This document shows, piece after piece, positions 45,345 to 52,769 of a DNA stretch of 64,000 nt. Position 1 is the stretch's first letter, and every line of letters begins with the position of its first letter. The position numbers and the translations under genes were made by a program. Source of the DNA: Defluviitaleaceae bacterium (GTDB lineage: Bacteria > Bacillota > Clostridia > Lachnospirales > WQUN01); the NCBI GenBank assembly GCA_009779835.1, contig WRBD01000005.1, forward strand, positions 29,379-93,378. Direction: 5' to 3'. The notes under the pieces were generated by a model that was given only the letters and a program-made list of their open reading frames with translations, did no database searches and was not told the DNA's origin.

Positions 45345-46659
45345 GTGAAAAAAATAAATATATAAACGGCGTATTGCCGATGCTGCTGATAAATTTTTCT
45401 ATCGGCTCCGTATATTGTTGGACACTGTTCAAAGATTATGTAATAGGGTACACGGGCTTTGAAAAGTGGGTTACGGAATGGTGCTTTTCGCTTGCGATTT
45501 TATTTCTCGGAATGACGGCGGCGTTCGGCGGCAGAGTTGTCGAAAAGAGCGTGAAAATTTCGAGTTGGATAACGCTTGTAATGTTTACGTCGGGCTGGCT
45601 GATTACGGGGTACGGAATTCATTCGAAAAATCCGTTGCTGACGATATTTGGTTTCGGTGTGGTGCAGGGAATCGGGCTGGGTTTCGGCTATCTTACGCCG
45701 GTAAAAACGCTGATGGTTTGGTTTGACAAGCATAAGGGCTTTGCGGCGGGGCTTGCAATCACGGGCTTCGGATTGGCAGGCGTAATCGCGAATCCAATAA
45801 TCGCGGGATTTCTTGAAACCGTTCCTATTTATATGGTTTTCTATGTGTTGGCGGGAATTTACGGATTCGCGCTTTTGTTGGCGGCATTTTTGATTCATCG
45901 TCCCGAAGCGAGCATAAAAACCGCTGTTACGTTCAAAAAAGCAAAAGTTACGGAGCTTTTGTTTACGAAAAAATTTATTTTACTTTGGATTGCGCTTTTT
46001 ATAAATATTTCTTGCGGACTGGCTTTAATCAGTCAGGAAAAACAAATTTATCATTTAATTGGCGTAAGTGCGTTATCAATGGTTGTTTTATTTTGCAGTA
46101 TATCAACGCTGTCGGAAATTTGCTTGGGCGGCTATGCATGGCTTCGTTACAGGACAAGCTGGCTTATAAATATATTCCGTATTATTTGATGGCGGCGTGT
46201 TATTTGGCGGTTTGTTTTATCGCGGCAATTTTCCCCGTTGAAATTGCGGTTACGGTAATTATAATTTTCGTTGTGCAATTTTTTTTCGGCTGCGGGTTTA
46301 GTTGTTTGTCGAATATTTTGCATCAAAATTACGGAATGAGGCAGTTGGCTACGGTTCATGGGCTGATGTTAAGTGCATGGGCGGCGGCGGGTTTATTCGG
46401 AAACCAGCTTGCGGCGTATATTATGCGTTCGTATAATTTAAGCGTTTTGTATTTGGTTCTCGGAAGTTTGTTCGTCATCGAAATGGTCATTTTGATTGTG
46501 TGGGCAAAATTTATTTCGCATCCCGTATGGGAAACGAAAGAAGCCGCAATCTGCGCTGACTGCGGCTGTGAATGTAAGGGCTTTCCGCAATTTCGTTGCG
46601 AGTATTGCAAGGATATAAAATTACTGCAAGTAAAAGAAAAAGTTAAGGCAGGAAATTAA
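45345..46659 (+). pseudogene. MFS transporter of the OFA (oxalate/formate antiporter-like) family, two frameshifts
   Basis: The first part encodes an OFA N-half: NGVLPMLLINFSIGSVYCWTLFKDYV, then GFGVVQGIGLGFGYLTPVKTLMVWF and GLAITGFGLAGVI. Near 46100 the reading shifts by one base and continues as NAVGNLLGRLCMASLQDKL to the end. The lead codons KNKYINGV are also out of frame with the probable GTG start at 45345 (one base missing in the A-run after it). The C-tail carries six Cys (CADCGCECKGF and CEYCK), unusual for the family. Two indels make this a pseudogene unless they are sequencing errors. Confidence 0.75.
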
Positions 46660-46682
46660 TTTTTTTAACGGAGCGTGAAAAA

Positions 46683-46901
46683 ATGGCAGAAATCAAATTT
46701 GAAATCACAAAACACATCGGCGTTTTGTCGGAAGGTTCTAAGGGTTGGCGAAAAGAACTCAACCTAATAAGCTGGAATGACCGCGAACCAAAGTATGACA
46801 TTCGCGATTGGTCGCCCGAAAACGCAAAAATGGGTAAAGGCGTTACGTTGTCGGACGCGGAAATTACCGAGTTGAAACGCTTGTTGGACGAAATAAAATG
46901 A
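46683..46901 (+). CDS. YdbC-like PC4-fold protein
   Basis: A 72-residue protein of the YdbC/PC4 (transcriptional coactivator p15) type, with [26 protein letters not shown] and [20 protein letters not shown]. The family binds single-stranded DNA or RNA as dimers. Its TGA overlaps the next ATG (ATGA). Confidence 0.85.
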   Translation: MAEIKFEITKHIGVLSEGSKGWRKELNLISWNDREPKYDIRDWSPENAKMGKGVTLSDAEITELKRLLDEIK

Positions 46902-47248
46902 AAAATGAGCGTGTTTTCAAAATGACATTTGCGAGTGTCTATCCTTTGTATATCCAAAAAGCGGAACGCAAGGGACGCACAAAAACCGAAGTGGATTCCG
47001 TTATTTTTTGGCTAACGGGATATGACGATGCCGGGCTTGCGATGCAAAGAAAAAATGAAGTTGACTTAGAAACATTTTTCGCGAACGCGCCGAAAATAAA
47101 TCCCAATACGTCGCAAATAAAAGGTGTAGTTTGCGGTGTTCGCGTAGAGGAAATCCAAGACCCGATTATGCAAAAAATTCGTTGGCTTGATAAACTTGTG
47201 GACGAACTGGCAAAGGGCAAATCAATCGAAAAAATTTTACGTAGTTAA
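46898..47248 (+). CDS. DUF2200 family protein
   Basis: A 116-residue protein with the family's [29 protein letters not shown] lead and [11 protein letters not shown] segment. Function unknown; seen widely in bacteria as a small cytosolic protein. It overlaps the PC4-like gene. Confidence 0.85.
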   Translation: MKNERVFKMTFASVYPLYIQKAERKGRTKTEVDSVIFWLTGYDDAGLAMQRKNEVDLETFFANAPKINPNTSQIKGVVCGVRVEEIQDPIMQKIRWLDKLVDELAKGKSIEKILRS

Positions 47249-47249
47249 C

Positions 47250-47531
47250 ATGATTTCGTATATTTTATCGCGTTCCCGCCGAAAAATCGCTACCATTTAT
47301 GTTCGCAACGGTGAAGTTGAAGTCCGCGCACCGCTACGAATGCCTAAACGAGAAATCGACCGTTTCGTTTCGGAAAAAGAACAATGGATTTTAAAAAGCC
47401 TCGCCAAACAACACGCGCAAGCGGAGAAAAAAGAAAATTTCGCGGTTGATTACGTGAGTCTTATTTGCTTTCGCGGGAAAATTAAATTGAAGGAATTACA
47501 AAACCGTCTTAATGCTGAAGATTGGGAGTAA
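47250..47531 (+). pseudogene. YgjP-type metallopeptidase, N-terminal fragment
   Basis: About 93 residues. The N-terminus SRSRRKIATIYVRNGEVEVRAPLRMPKREIDRFV is typical of YgjP/DUF45 proteins (~230 residues, with an HExxH site). The catalytic half is missing; the fragment ends in an unrelated-looking KLKELQNRLNAEDWE tail. Probably a deletion remnant. Confidence 0.6.
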
Positions 47532-47535
47532 TCTA

Positions 47536-47820
47536 ATGGGAAATATATACGAATTCGATGCGGTTATCCAAAAAGTCACCGACCAAGATGGCGCGTTTAT
47601 TGCTGTGCCATTCGATATAAAATCAAAATTCGGAAAAGGACGGCTACCCGTTCATGCTACTTTTGACGGCGAACCTTACGACGGGAGTATTGTAAATATG
47701 GGCGTGAGAAATGACGATGGTTCGGTATGTTACATTATTGGTATACGCAAGGATATTCGCGCAAAAATCGGTAAACAAGCGGGTAATGTCGTTCACGTTA
47801 CCATAAAAGAACGGAGCTGA
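47536..47820 (+). CDS. DUF1905 family protein
   Basis: A 94-residue protein with the DUF1905 pattern FDAVIQKVTDQDGAFIAVPFDIKSKFGKGRLPVHATFDG, then RKDIRAKIGKQAGNVVHVTI. ATG 47536 follows GGGAG. Function unknown. One of a run of small genes in the same direction. Confidence 0.8.
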   Translation: MGNIYEFDAVIQKVTDQDGAFIAVPFDIKSKFGKGRLPVHATFDGEPYDGSIVNMGVRNDDGSVCYIIGIRKDIRAKIGKQAGNVVHVTIKERS

Positions 47821-47824
47821 AATC

Positions 47825-48004
47825 ATGCTTTTCGAATATAATTTATCCGCACAGCGAGAAGGTTTTTACAACATAACCGAACAAGTTCGTGAATTCATTG
47901 TAAAAAGCGGCGCAACAAACGGCATTGCCGTGGTTTATTGCCCGCACACAACCGCCGGAATCACAATCAACGAAAACGCCGACCCCGAAGGTTACGCAGG
48001 TTAA
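47825..48004 (+). pseudogene. YjbQ/UPF0047 protein, truncated at the element boundary
   Basis: The 59 codons match the start of the YjbQ (secondary thiamine-phosphate synthase-like) family, with FYNITEQVREFIVKSG and VVYCPHTTAGITINENADP. The full protein is ~135 residues; this one departs from the family after NADP and stops. The break at about 47988 is the likely left edge of the inserted element that follows. Confidence 0.7.
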
Positions 48005-48027
48005 GGACTATTTTTCATAAATCCCCC

Positions 48028-48051
48028 AAGCCCATAAACAGGGCTTTTTTT
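48028..48051 (+). terminator. Intrinsic terminator
   Basis: AAGCCC, 7-base loop, GGGCTT, then more T. It lies just right of the truncated yjbQ. Confidence 0.75.
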
Positions 48052-48152
48052 ATGCGTTTCTACTAATGAATAATAAAACTTCCGCGCCATTAGCATATCC
48101 ATGTATTAGCGTTTGATTTTTCACGTGAACAGAGCGAACATGACAACATCGC

Positions 48153-48169
48153 CGGGGCGCAAAGCCCCG
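48153..48169 (+). repeat. GGGGC/GCCCC leader hairpin, copy 1
   Basis: CGGGGC, 5-base loop, GCCCCG, 13 bases before AAGGAGG of the next gene. The same design is found before the genes at 50858 (50834-50844) and 52225 (52185-52203). Confidence 0.55.
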
Positions 48170-48189
48170 AAATACAAGGAGGAAATGTA

Positions 48190-48969
48190 ATGACACTCAA
48201 TTTTAACTTGCAAGGCGCGGAGCGCAAAAATTTGGTTAACGCCATCAGCGAAATTTTAGAAGCACCTGCGGTCTACCTTAAAGCACCAACTTTCGCATAC
48301 CAAGTTTCAGAATGCCACATCGACAAAAACGGCTTGCTCACGGGCGCGGATAACAACGAACTCGCGGACGCTTTACGCGACAGAGGCTTTATAGCTGAAA
48401 CCGCCTACGAAGAAGAATTCGGGGCATTGGAGGGCAACGACCGAGAAGAAACCTACGCGGAAGGCGAAGCCGAAGAAATAGCACGGGACATAGTGGAAAT
48501 TCTCAACACGCCAACGGAAGCCACAGAAGCCAAATACGAAGATGAATTCGGTTTAACGGTAGGAATGCCGCTTGACGGATTTTCCCCCGAAAAACTGGAT
48601 AACCTCACCCGATTGGTAGCTTCAAAAGAAACACTCCTCAAAGCCGCACTCGGATTGAATGAACTTCCAATACAGATAACCGAAGACTCCATATACTTCC
48701 CTTGGTATGTGAACGCACATATGCCAACCGCAGATGAAGCGCAAGCCTTCACCGAACTGGTCAGCTTGCTTTGCGAAACCGCCAAAGAAAAGAAACGCAT
48801 AACCGCAAAAGACAACGGTCTGCCGGAAAATCTGAAATATGCCTTCCGCTGCTTCCTACTTTCCATAGGCATGATAGGAAAAGAATACAACACTTCGCGG
48901 AAAGTGCTTTTGAGCAGGCTTTCCGGGAACTCATCTTGGAAGTCGGGCAAGCCGGAACAAGCGGTCTAG
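48190..48969 (+). CDS. Element-borne protein, unknown function
   Basis: A 259-residue acidic, soluble protein. The N-terminal part (~10-70) has LVNAISEILEAPAVYLKAPTFAYQV and HIDKNGLLTGAD, which I recall from proteins called 'virulence-related' in Bacillota mobile elements. Residues ~110-240 form a second domain that ends GMIGKEYNTSRKVLLSRLSGNSSWKSG, much like the C-terminal end of the amidoligase that follows (RIGFIGEEFKNCREHLTAHLGGSAAWR). The shared tail suggests the two proteins act together or share a partner. Confidence 0.55.
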   Translation: MTLNFNLQGAERKNLVNAISEILEAPAVYLKAPTFAYQVSECHIDKNGLLTGADNNELADALRDRGFIAETAYEEEFGALEGNDREETYAEGEAEEIARDIVEILNTPTEATEAKYEDEFGLTVGMPLDGFSPEKLDNLTRLVASKETLLKAALGLNELPIQITEDSIYFPWYVNAHMPTADEAQAFTELVSLLCETAKEKKRITAKDNGLPENLKYAFRCFLLSIGMIGKEYNTSRKVLLSRLSGNSSWKSGKPEQAV

Positions 48970-49169
48970 GAGACCGCTCCCACGCCGGAAATAAATGCCG
49001 ATGACACTTTTATTCCTACAGAAAACGAATCCTTTTCTGATGAAAACCAAACCCATCACACCAATTAGAATCCAGTACCAATCACCCCGAGTGTACGGTA
49101 ATATGGGTTTGCGGAGGCGGGGGAAACCTTGAAATATCAAGCCTCAAGCATACCAAAGGGGGCAATAAA

Positions 49170-50087
49170 ATGTTTAACCACAGCTTCGGAATCGAAATTG
49201 AATTCACAGGCATAACGAGAGAAAAAGCCGCGAGAGTGGCGGCAGAATTTTTGGGCGGAACGGTTTACCACACAGGTGATTACTACGACACAAAAAAGAT
49301 AACCGCGCCGGACGGCAGGGTTTGGAAAATAATGAGCGATGGGTCAATAAACTGTCAACGGAAATACGGCAGGGTCAGAGATATCGCCACCAAAGATTAT
49401 AGTTGCGAATTGGTAAGCCCAATCCTCACCTACCGCGAAGATATAAAAACGATACAGGAATTGGTGCGGAAACTTCGCAAAGCCGGAGCATTCGCAAACG
49501 ATTCATGCGGCATACACATCCACCTCGACAACAGCGGACACACGCCGAGGAGCATACGAAACTTTGTAAATATCATCGCAAGCAAGAACGACCTTTTCTA
49601 TAAAGCCTTGCAAATTCCCGCAAAGCGCATGGAATATTGCAAAAAAATGGATGCCATCTTGGTGGATAAACTTAACCGTCGCAAACCCAAAACCATGAGC
49701 GCGATTGAAAAAATATGGTACGAAGGCTACAGCGAAAGCCAAAACCGCCATTACCACAACAGCCGCTACCATTTCCTAAACTTGCACTCCTTTTTCACAG
49801 GGCATCATACCATAGAACTTCGCGGTTTCAACGCCGCTGACGAAAAGGGCAACATTCACGCCGGAAAAATACGAAGCTACATAATACTTGCCCTTGCGCT
49901 AAACAACCAAGCACTTACGCAAAAAAGCGCGTCTGCGCGGAAGCCACAAACCGAAAATGAAAAATTCGCCATGAGAACATACCTAAACCGCATCGGTTTT
50001 ATAGGCGAAGAATTCAAAAATTGCCGCGAACATTTAACGGCACATTTGGGGGGAAGCGCGGCATGGCGATTTCGGACAGCCGCATAA
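49170..50087 (+). CDS. Amidoligase family protein
   Basis: A 305-residue ATP-grasp-like amidoligase (amidoligase_2 type). Motifs: FGIEIEFTGI at the start, WKIMSDGSI near residue 50, CGIHIHLD near residue 112, and YHFLNLHSFFTGHHTIELRGF near residue 195. Members are thought to form amide or isopeptide links, often beside GGCT-like enzymes that could cleave them, as here. The C-terminal ~35 residues match the tail of the upstream protein. Ribosome site AAAGGGGG. Confidence 0.85.
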   Translation: MFNHSFGIEIEFTGITREKAARVAAEFLGGTVYHTGDYYDTKKITAPDGRVWKIMSDGSINCQRKYGRVRDIATKDYSCELVSPILTYREDIKTIQELVRKLRKAGAFANDSCGIHIHLDNSGHTPRSIRNFVNIIASKNDLFYKALQIPAKRMEYCKKMDAILVDKLNRRKPKTMSAIEKIWYEGYSESQNRHYHNSRYHFLNLHSFFTGHHTIELRGFNAADEKGNIHAGKIRSYIILALALNNQALTQKSASARKPQTENEKFAMRTYLNRIGFIGEEFKNCREHLTAHLGGSAAWRFRTAA

Positions 50088-50122
50088 CATACCAAACAAA
50101 AATAAAAAAAGGGATGATGAAA

Positions 50123-50785
50123 ATGGGTAAAAACAAATTATATGTAGCTTACGGTTCTAATCTTCACATCGAACAAATGGCATACCGTTGCCCTACCGCG
50201 AAAGCGGTGGGGGCAAGTAGGCTAACGGGACGGCGATTGCTTTTCCGAGGCGGACGCGGCGGCGCAGTTGCCACCATAGAGCCGCACGAAGGCGGTTACG
50301 TTCCCGTTTTGGTTTGGGATATAACTCCCGCCGATGAAGCCGCGCTCGACCGCTACGAAGGCTTTCCGTTTTTCTACCGTAAGGAAAAAGTCAAAATTGA
50401 GCTGAACGGAAAACGCAGAACGGCGATGGTCTACATCATGAACACCGAAGGGCGCGGCGGCGAGTACCGACCGCTTAATCAACCGGGTGTCGGTTATTAC
50501 GCCACCATTTTAGAAGGATATATATCTGCCGGGTTTGATACCGATATTCTGCGCCAAGCCACAGAGGATTCCGTGGAAGCGGAGCGGGCATTCATAACGG
50601 ATGAGATTAAGACGTTTATTTCGGAAGTCCGCTCCGCAGGTGAATGCAATATGTTGGACGTAACGGCTGTGCAAAGATATGCCCATGAGCATGAAATGTA
50701 TTCGCTTGTAATTTACTTGGAAGAGCATAAAAGAAAATACATCAATTTCATAATGTACGGCACGGAAAACCCACGAGAAATATGA
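50123..50785 (+). CDS. AIG2/gamma-glutamylcyclotransferase-like protein
   Basis: A 220-residue protein. Residues ~1-125 form the GGCT fold with LYVAYGSNLH at the start, and the catalytic Glu is expected in LDRYEGFP. The C-terminal ~90 residues (GVGYYATILEGYISAGFD onward) add a helical extension not found in the minimal fold. It may remove gamma-glutamyl groups, possibly undoing the amidoligase product. ATG 50123 is preferred (AAGGG 10 bases upstream); ATGs at 50114 and 50117 are alternatives. Confidence 0.75.
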   Translation: MGKNKLYVAYGSNLHIEQMAYRCPTAKAVGASRLTGRRLLFRGGRGGAVATIEPHEGGYVPVLVWDITPADEAALDRYEGFPFFYRKEKVKIELNGKRRTAMVYIMNTEGRGGEYRPLNQPGVGYYATILEGYISAGFDTDILRQATEDSVEAERAFITDEIKTFISEVRSAGECNMLDVTAVQRYAHEHEMYSLVIYLEEHKRKYINFIMYGTENPREI

Positions 50786-50857
50786 AAAGGGCAATCCATC
50801 ACACTCCACTGGCTATACTGTCCACAGAACGGCGGGGAAGCCCCTTAGGAGGACAAA

Positions 50858-51013
50858 ATGAACAAAAACGAACTTGCAAAATTACAAGCGGAATATAACG
50901 CACTCCACGAAAAAATGGGCTATACCAAAAACCCGGAAACAATCGCCGCAATCAACAGGGAACTTGACAGAATTTCTAAAAAAATGACTGCCCTTTTGGG
51001 CAACAAAGGATGA
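50858..51013 (+). CDS. 51-residue helical protein
   Basis: Not recognised. Charged helix-forming sequence (NELAKLQAEYNALHEKMG) with TAGGAGGA at good spacing. Preceded by a CACACTCCA...GGGG-AAG-CCCC leader. Confidence 0.55.
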   Translation: MNKNELAKLQAEYNALHEKMGYTKNPETIAAINRELDRISKKMTALLGNKG

Positions 51014-51021
51014 GCATTTAA

Positions 51022-51249
51022 ATGAAATTTCCAAGCAAGGAACAAGTTAATCGGGTACGCGAGGCGTACCCGAACGGCACACGGGTGGAATTGGTTTCCA
51101 TGTCCGACCCATACACAACGCTTGTGCCGGGCAGTAAAGGCACAGCAGATTTCGTTGATGATACAGGTACACTTTTTGTGAAATGGGATTGCGGTTCTCG
51201 TCTCGGCGTGGTCTACGGCGAAGACAAAGTAAAAAAGTTGATGGATTAA
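51022..51249 (+). CDS. DUF4314 family protein
   Basis: A 75-residue SH3-like small protein with YPNGTRVELVSMSDPYTTLVPG, then TADFVDDTGTLFVKWDCGSRLGVVYG. The family is frequent on Bacillota conjugative elements and plasmids. Ribosome site is weak (GGATGAG), so it may depend on the gene just before. Confidence 0.85.
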   Translation: MKFPSKEQVNRVREAYPNGTRVELVSMSDPYTTLVPGSKGTADFVDDTGTLFVKWDCGSRLGVVYGEDKVKKLMD

Positions 51250-51335
51250 CACTCCACTGGCTACCACTGCGAGTCAGAGTTATAGTGTCCACACGCCGAC
51301 AGGCTGAACGCAGGGGCCGGGCGAAGGAGGTCTTT

Positions 51336-51563
51336 ATGCAAAACTTTTACATCGGGCAAGTTGTGTACAATTTCGGCATTATCGCAAAGGTTGTCGGCTT
51401 TCACCGATACGCAAACGGCGAACTTTCCGGGGATATAATCCTCCGCGAACTTTGGAACAAAGGAAGCGGCGATTGGGCGGCAGACCCGGCTTTGATAGAG
51501 CCTTATTACGAGCGCGAAGCGGAGGTTTTGCGCCACAAGGACGGATTGGTTGCCTTCGGGTAA
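51336..51563 (+). CDS. 75-residue element-borne protein
   Basis: Not recognised. It begins MQNFYIGQVVYNFGIIAKVVGF, a probable beta-rich (SH3-like) core, with acidic C-terminal half. AAGGAGG is 5 bases before the ATG. Its 87-base leader repeats the CACTCCACTGGCTA sequence of the leader at 50802. Confidence 0.6.
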   Translation: MQNFYIGQVVYNFGIIAKVVGFHRYANGELSGDIILRELWNKGSGDWAADPALIEPYYEREAEVLRHKDGLVAFG

Positions 51564-51577
51564 ATCGGCGCGACACG

Positions 51578-51599
51578 GCGCGGTTATCGCTTACCGCGC
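51578..51599 (+). repeat. ACACGGCGCGGT-type hairpin, copy 1
   Basis: GCGCGGT, 8-base loop, ACCGCGC, inside a leader that begins ACACGGCGCGGT. The same start recurs at 52392-52403, and a close relative is at 51784. Confidence 0.5.
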
Positions 51600-51632
51600 T
51601 CGTTATACACAATGGGAAGGAGCGCGTGTTAA

Positions 51633-51782
51633 ATGATTACAAACATAGAGGAAAAACTCGCGGAAAACAACCCTGCCAAAAAAGGGCAAATTAACGAAGC
51701 GATACAGAATGCGATTGATATGCTTTCATCGGAAATCGAAGAAATTGCACAAAATTATCTTGATATGTGGGACGATGATTAA
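51633..51782 (+). CDS. 49-residue acidic helical protein
   Basis: Not recognised. MITNIEEKLAENNPAKKGQ lead and an acidic helix ending YLDMWDDD. Ribosome site AAGGAG is 12-13 bases upstream. Confidence 0.5.
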   Translation: MITNIEEKLAENNPAKKGQINEAIQNAIDMLSSEIEEIAQNYLDMWDDD

Positions 51783-51783
51783 G

Positions 51784-51812
51784 GGCGCGGTCAGCCAATG
51801 ACCGCGCCTTTT
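51784..51812 (+). terminator. Hairpin with T-run (related to the ACACGGCGCGGT family)
   Basis: GGCGCGGTCA, 5-base loop, TGACCGCGCC, then four T: a perfect 10-base stem directly after the 49-residue gene. Confidence 0.6.
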
Positions 51813-51828
51813 GAAAGGGGAGCACACA

Positions 51829-52131
51829 ATGAAGAAGAGCATATATGATGTTGAACGCATAATGAACGCCCGTATTCAATTTTTCGGAAAAGAAGAAGAA
51901 ACAGTTTCTTTCAATTTTAGGGATGGGTTTTCGGTTAGCACAACTTGCATAAATCGTTATATCCATGTCTCGCGGGAAACAGCTAATAAATTATATCTCG
52001 CCGTCAAATCCGGCGAACTGGACGTTTCCGGCGACCACACAAAAGCACAGGAACGGCGCGACAGATATTTGGCTTTTTTATCCGAGAAAGGTTTGCCGAT
52101 TATCCAAAGCAGTTATGAACACTACGATTGA
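51829..52131 (+). CDS. 100-residue element-borne protein
   Basis: Not recognised. It has SIYDVERIMNARIQFFGKEE, an HVSRETANKLYLAVKSGEL helix, and a QERRDRYLAFLSEKG segment. AAAGGGGAG ribosome site. A small helical regulator or inhibitor would fit, but nothing proves it. Confidence 0.55.
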   Translation: MKKSIYDVERIMNARIQFFGKEEETVSFNFRDGFSVSTTCINRYIHVSRETANKLYLAVKSGELDVSGDHTKAQERRDRYLAFLSEKGLPIIQSSYEHYD

Positions 52132-52184
52132 TGGACTCACACTCCAATACCAATCCGCCACCACCTACGGTATAGTGTGTTTAG

Positions 52185-52203
52185 CGGGGGCGGCAAAGCC
52201 CCG
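52185..52203 (+). repeat. GGGGC/GCCCC leader hairpin, copy 3
   Basis: CGGGG, loop, (G)CCCCG, 7 bases before AAGGAG, within a leader that begins CACACTCCA and includes TATAGTGT. Confidence 0.5.
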
Positions 52204-52224
52204 AAAACAAAGGAGCGGATGGAA

Positions 52225-52380
52225 ATGGGTAAAATTTTAGAAAAAATAGCACAGGACAGAATGGGCATTTCACTTGAACAGCGCGGAAGCGACAGCGAGG
52301 ACTTTCACGACATTTCGGTTTGGGCATTAAAAGAAATGCTTGAAAAAGCTTACATAGCAGGACAAGGAATGCCGAAATAG
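52225..52380 (+). CDS. DUF6900-like small protein
   Basis: A 51-residue protein with LEKIAQDRMGISLEQRGSDS then DFHDISVWALKEMLEKAYIAG, which resembles DUF6900-type element-borne proteins. ATG 52225 is 9 bases after AAGGAG; ATG 52219 is too close. Confidence 0.6.
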   Translation: MGKILEKIAQDRMGISLEQRGSDSEDFHDISVWALKEMLEKAYIAGQGMPK

Positions 52381-52395
52381 GAACGCAAGGTACAC

Positions 52396-52423
52396 GGCGC
52401 GGTCAGCGAAAGCTGACTGCGCC
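52396..52423 (+). repeat. ACACGGCGCGGT-type hairpin, copy 2
   Basis: GGCGCGGTCAGC, GAAA tetraloop, GCTGACTGCGCC: 12-base stem with one G-U pair, no T-run. Shares GGCGCGGTCAGC with the hairpin at 51784. Confidence 0.5.
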
Positions 52424-52456
52424 AAATAACAAGGGACGCGAAAGGAGCGGATTCAC

Positions 52457-52663
52457 ATGGGAAACGAGAAAGCACTCGGAAATTTTATCGGTTTGATGGG
52501 CGAGGCGCGGGAGCGGATTGCCGAACTCCAAGAGTACATTGACAATCACATGAACACAAGCCCGGACGAAATAAATTGGGGGAATTGCGGAAGTGCGGAA
52601 TACCTACTCGCGCAGCTCACCGAACTCACCGATTGGGCATATAATCGCGGCGAGTATGCCTAA
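52457..52663 (+). CDS. 68-residue element-borne protein
   Basis: Not recognised. Helical with FIGLMGEARERIAELQEYID, then an EINWGNCGSAEYLLAQL segment. AAAGGAGCGG ribosome site. Last gene of the segment. Confidence 0.55.
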   Translation: MGNEKALGNFIGLMGEARERIAELQEYIDNHMNTSPDEINWGNCGSAEYLLAQLTELTDWAYNRGEYA

Positions 52664-52708
52664 TAAGTAAACGGCTAACGATATAAACGCACTCCATCAT
52701 AAAACAAA

Positions 52709-52745
52709 CCCCGAAAACGGCAATATTGCCGTTCGCGGGGCTTTT
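52709..52745 (+). terminator. Terminator at the right end of the accessory segment
   Basis: CCCCG, an inner hairpin ACGGCAATATTGCCGT, CGGGG, then CTTTT. Reads on + after the last small gene and faces the minus-strand cohesin-like gene. Confidence 0.7.
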
Positions 52746-52769
52746 GATGTTGCGATTGTAAAATCAAGG

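Larger units (their letters stand above)
48005..52750 (+). mobile_element. Probable accessory segment of a conjugative element or plasmid
   Basis: About 4.7 kb of same-strand genes: an unknown 259-residue protein, amidoligase, GGCT-like, DUF4314, DUF6900-like and five other small proteins. I recall this gene set from Bacillota conjugative elements. The left side abuts the broken yjbQ, and the right side ends at a strong hairpin before minus-strand genes. No relaxase, transfer or integrase gene lies inside, so it is a fragment. Intergenic hairpins recur. Confidence 0.55.

Noticed and set aside
48005..52750. Prophage
   Set aside because: No capsid, terminase, tail or lysis genes were seen; the gene types fit conjugative elements or plasmids better.
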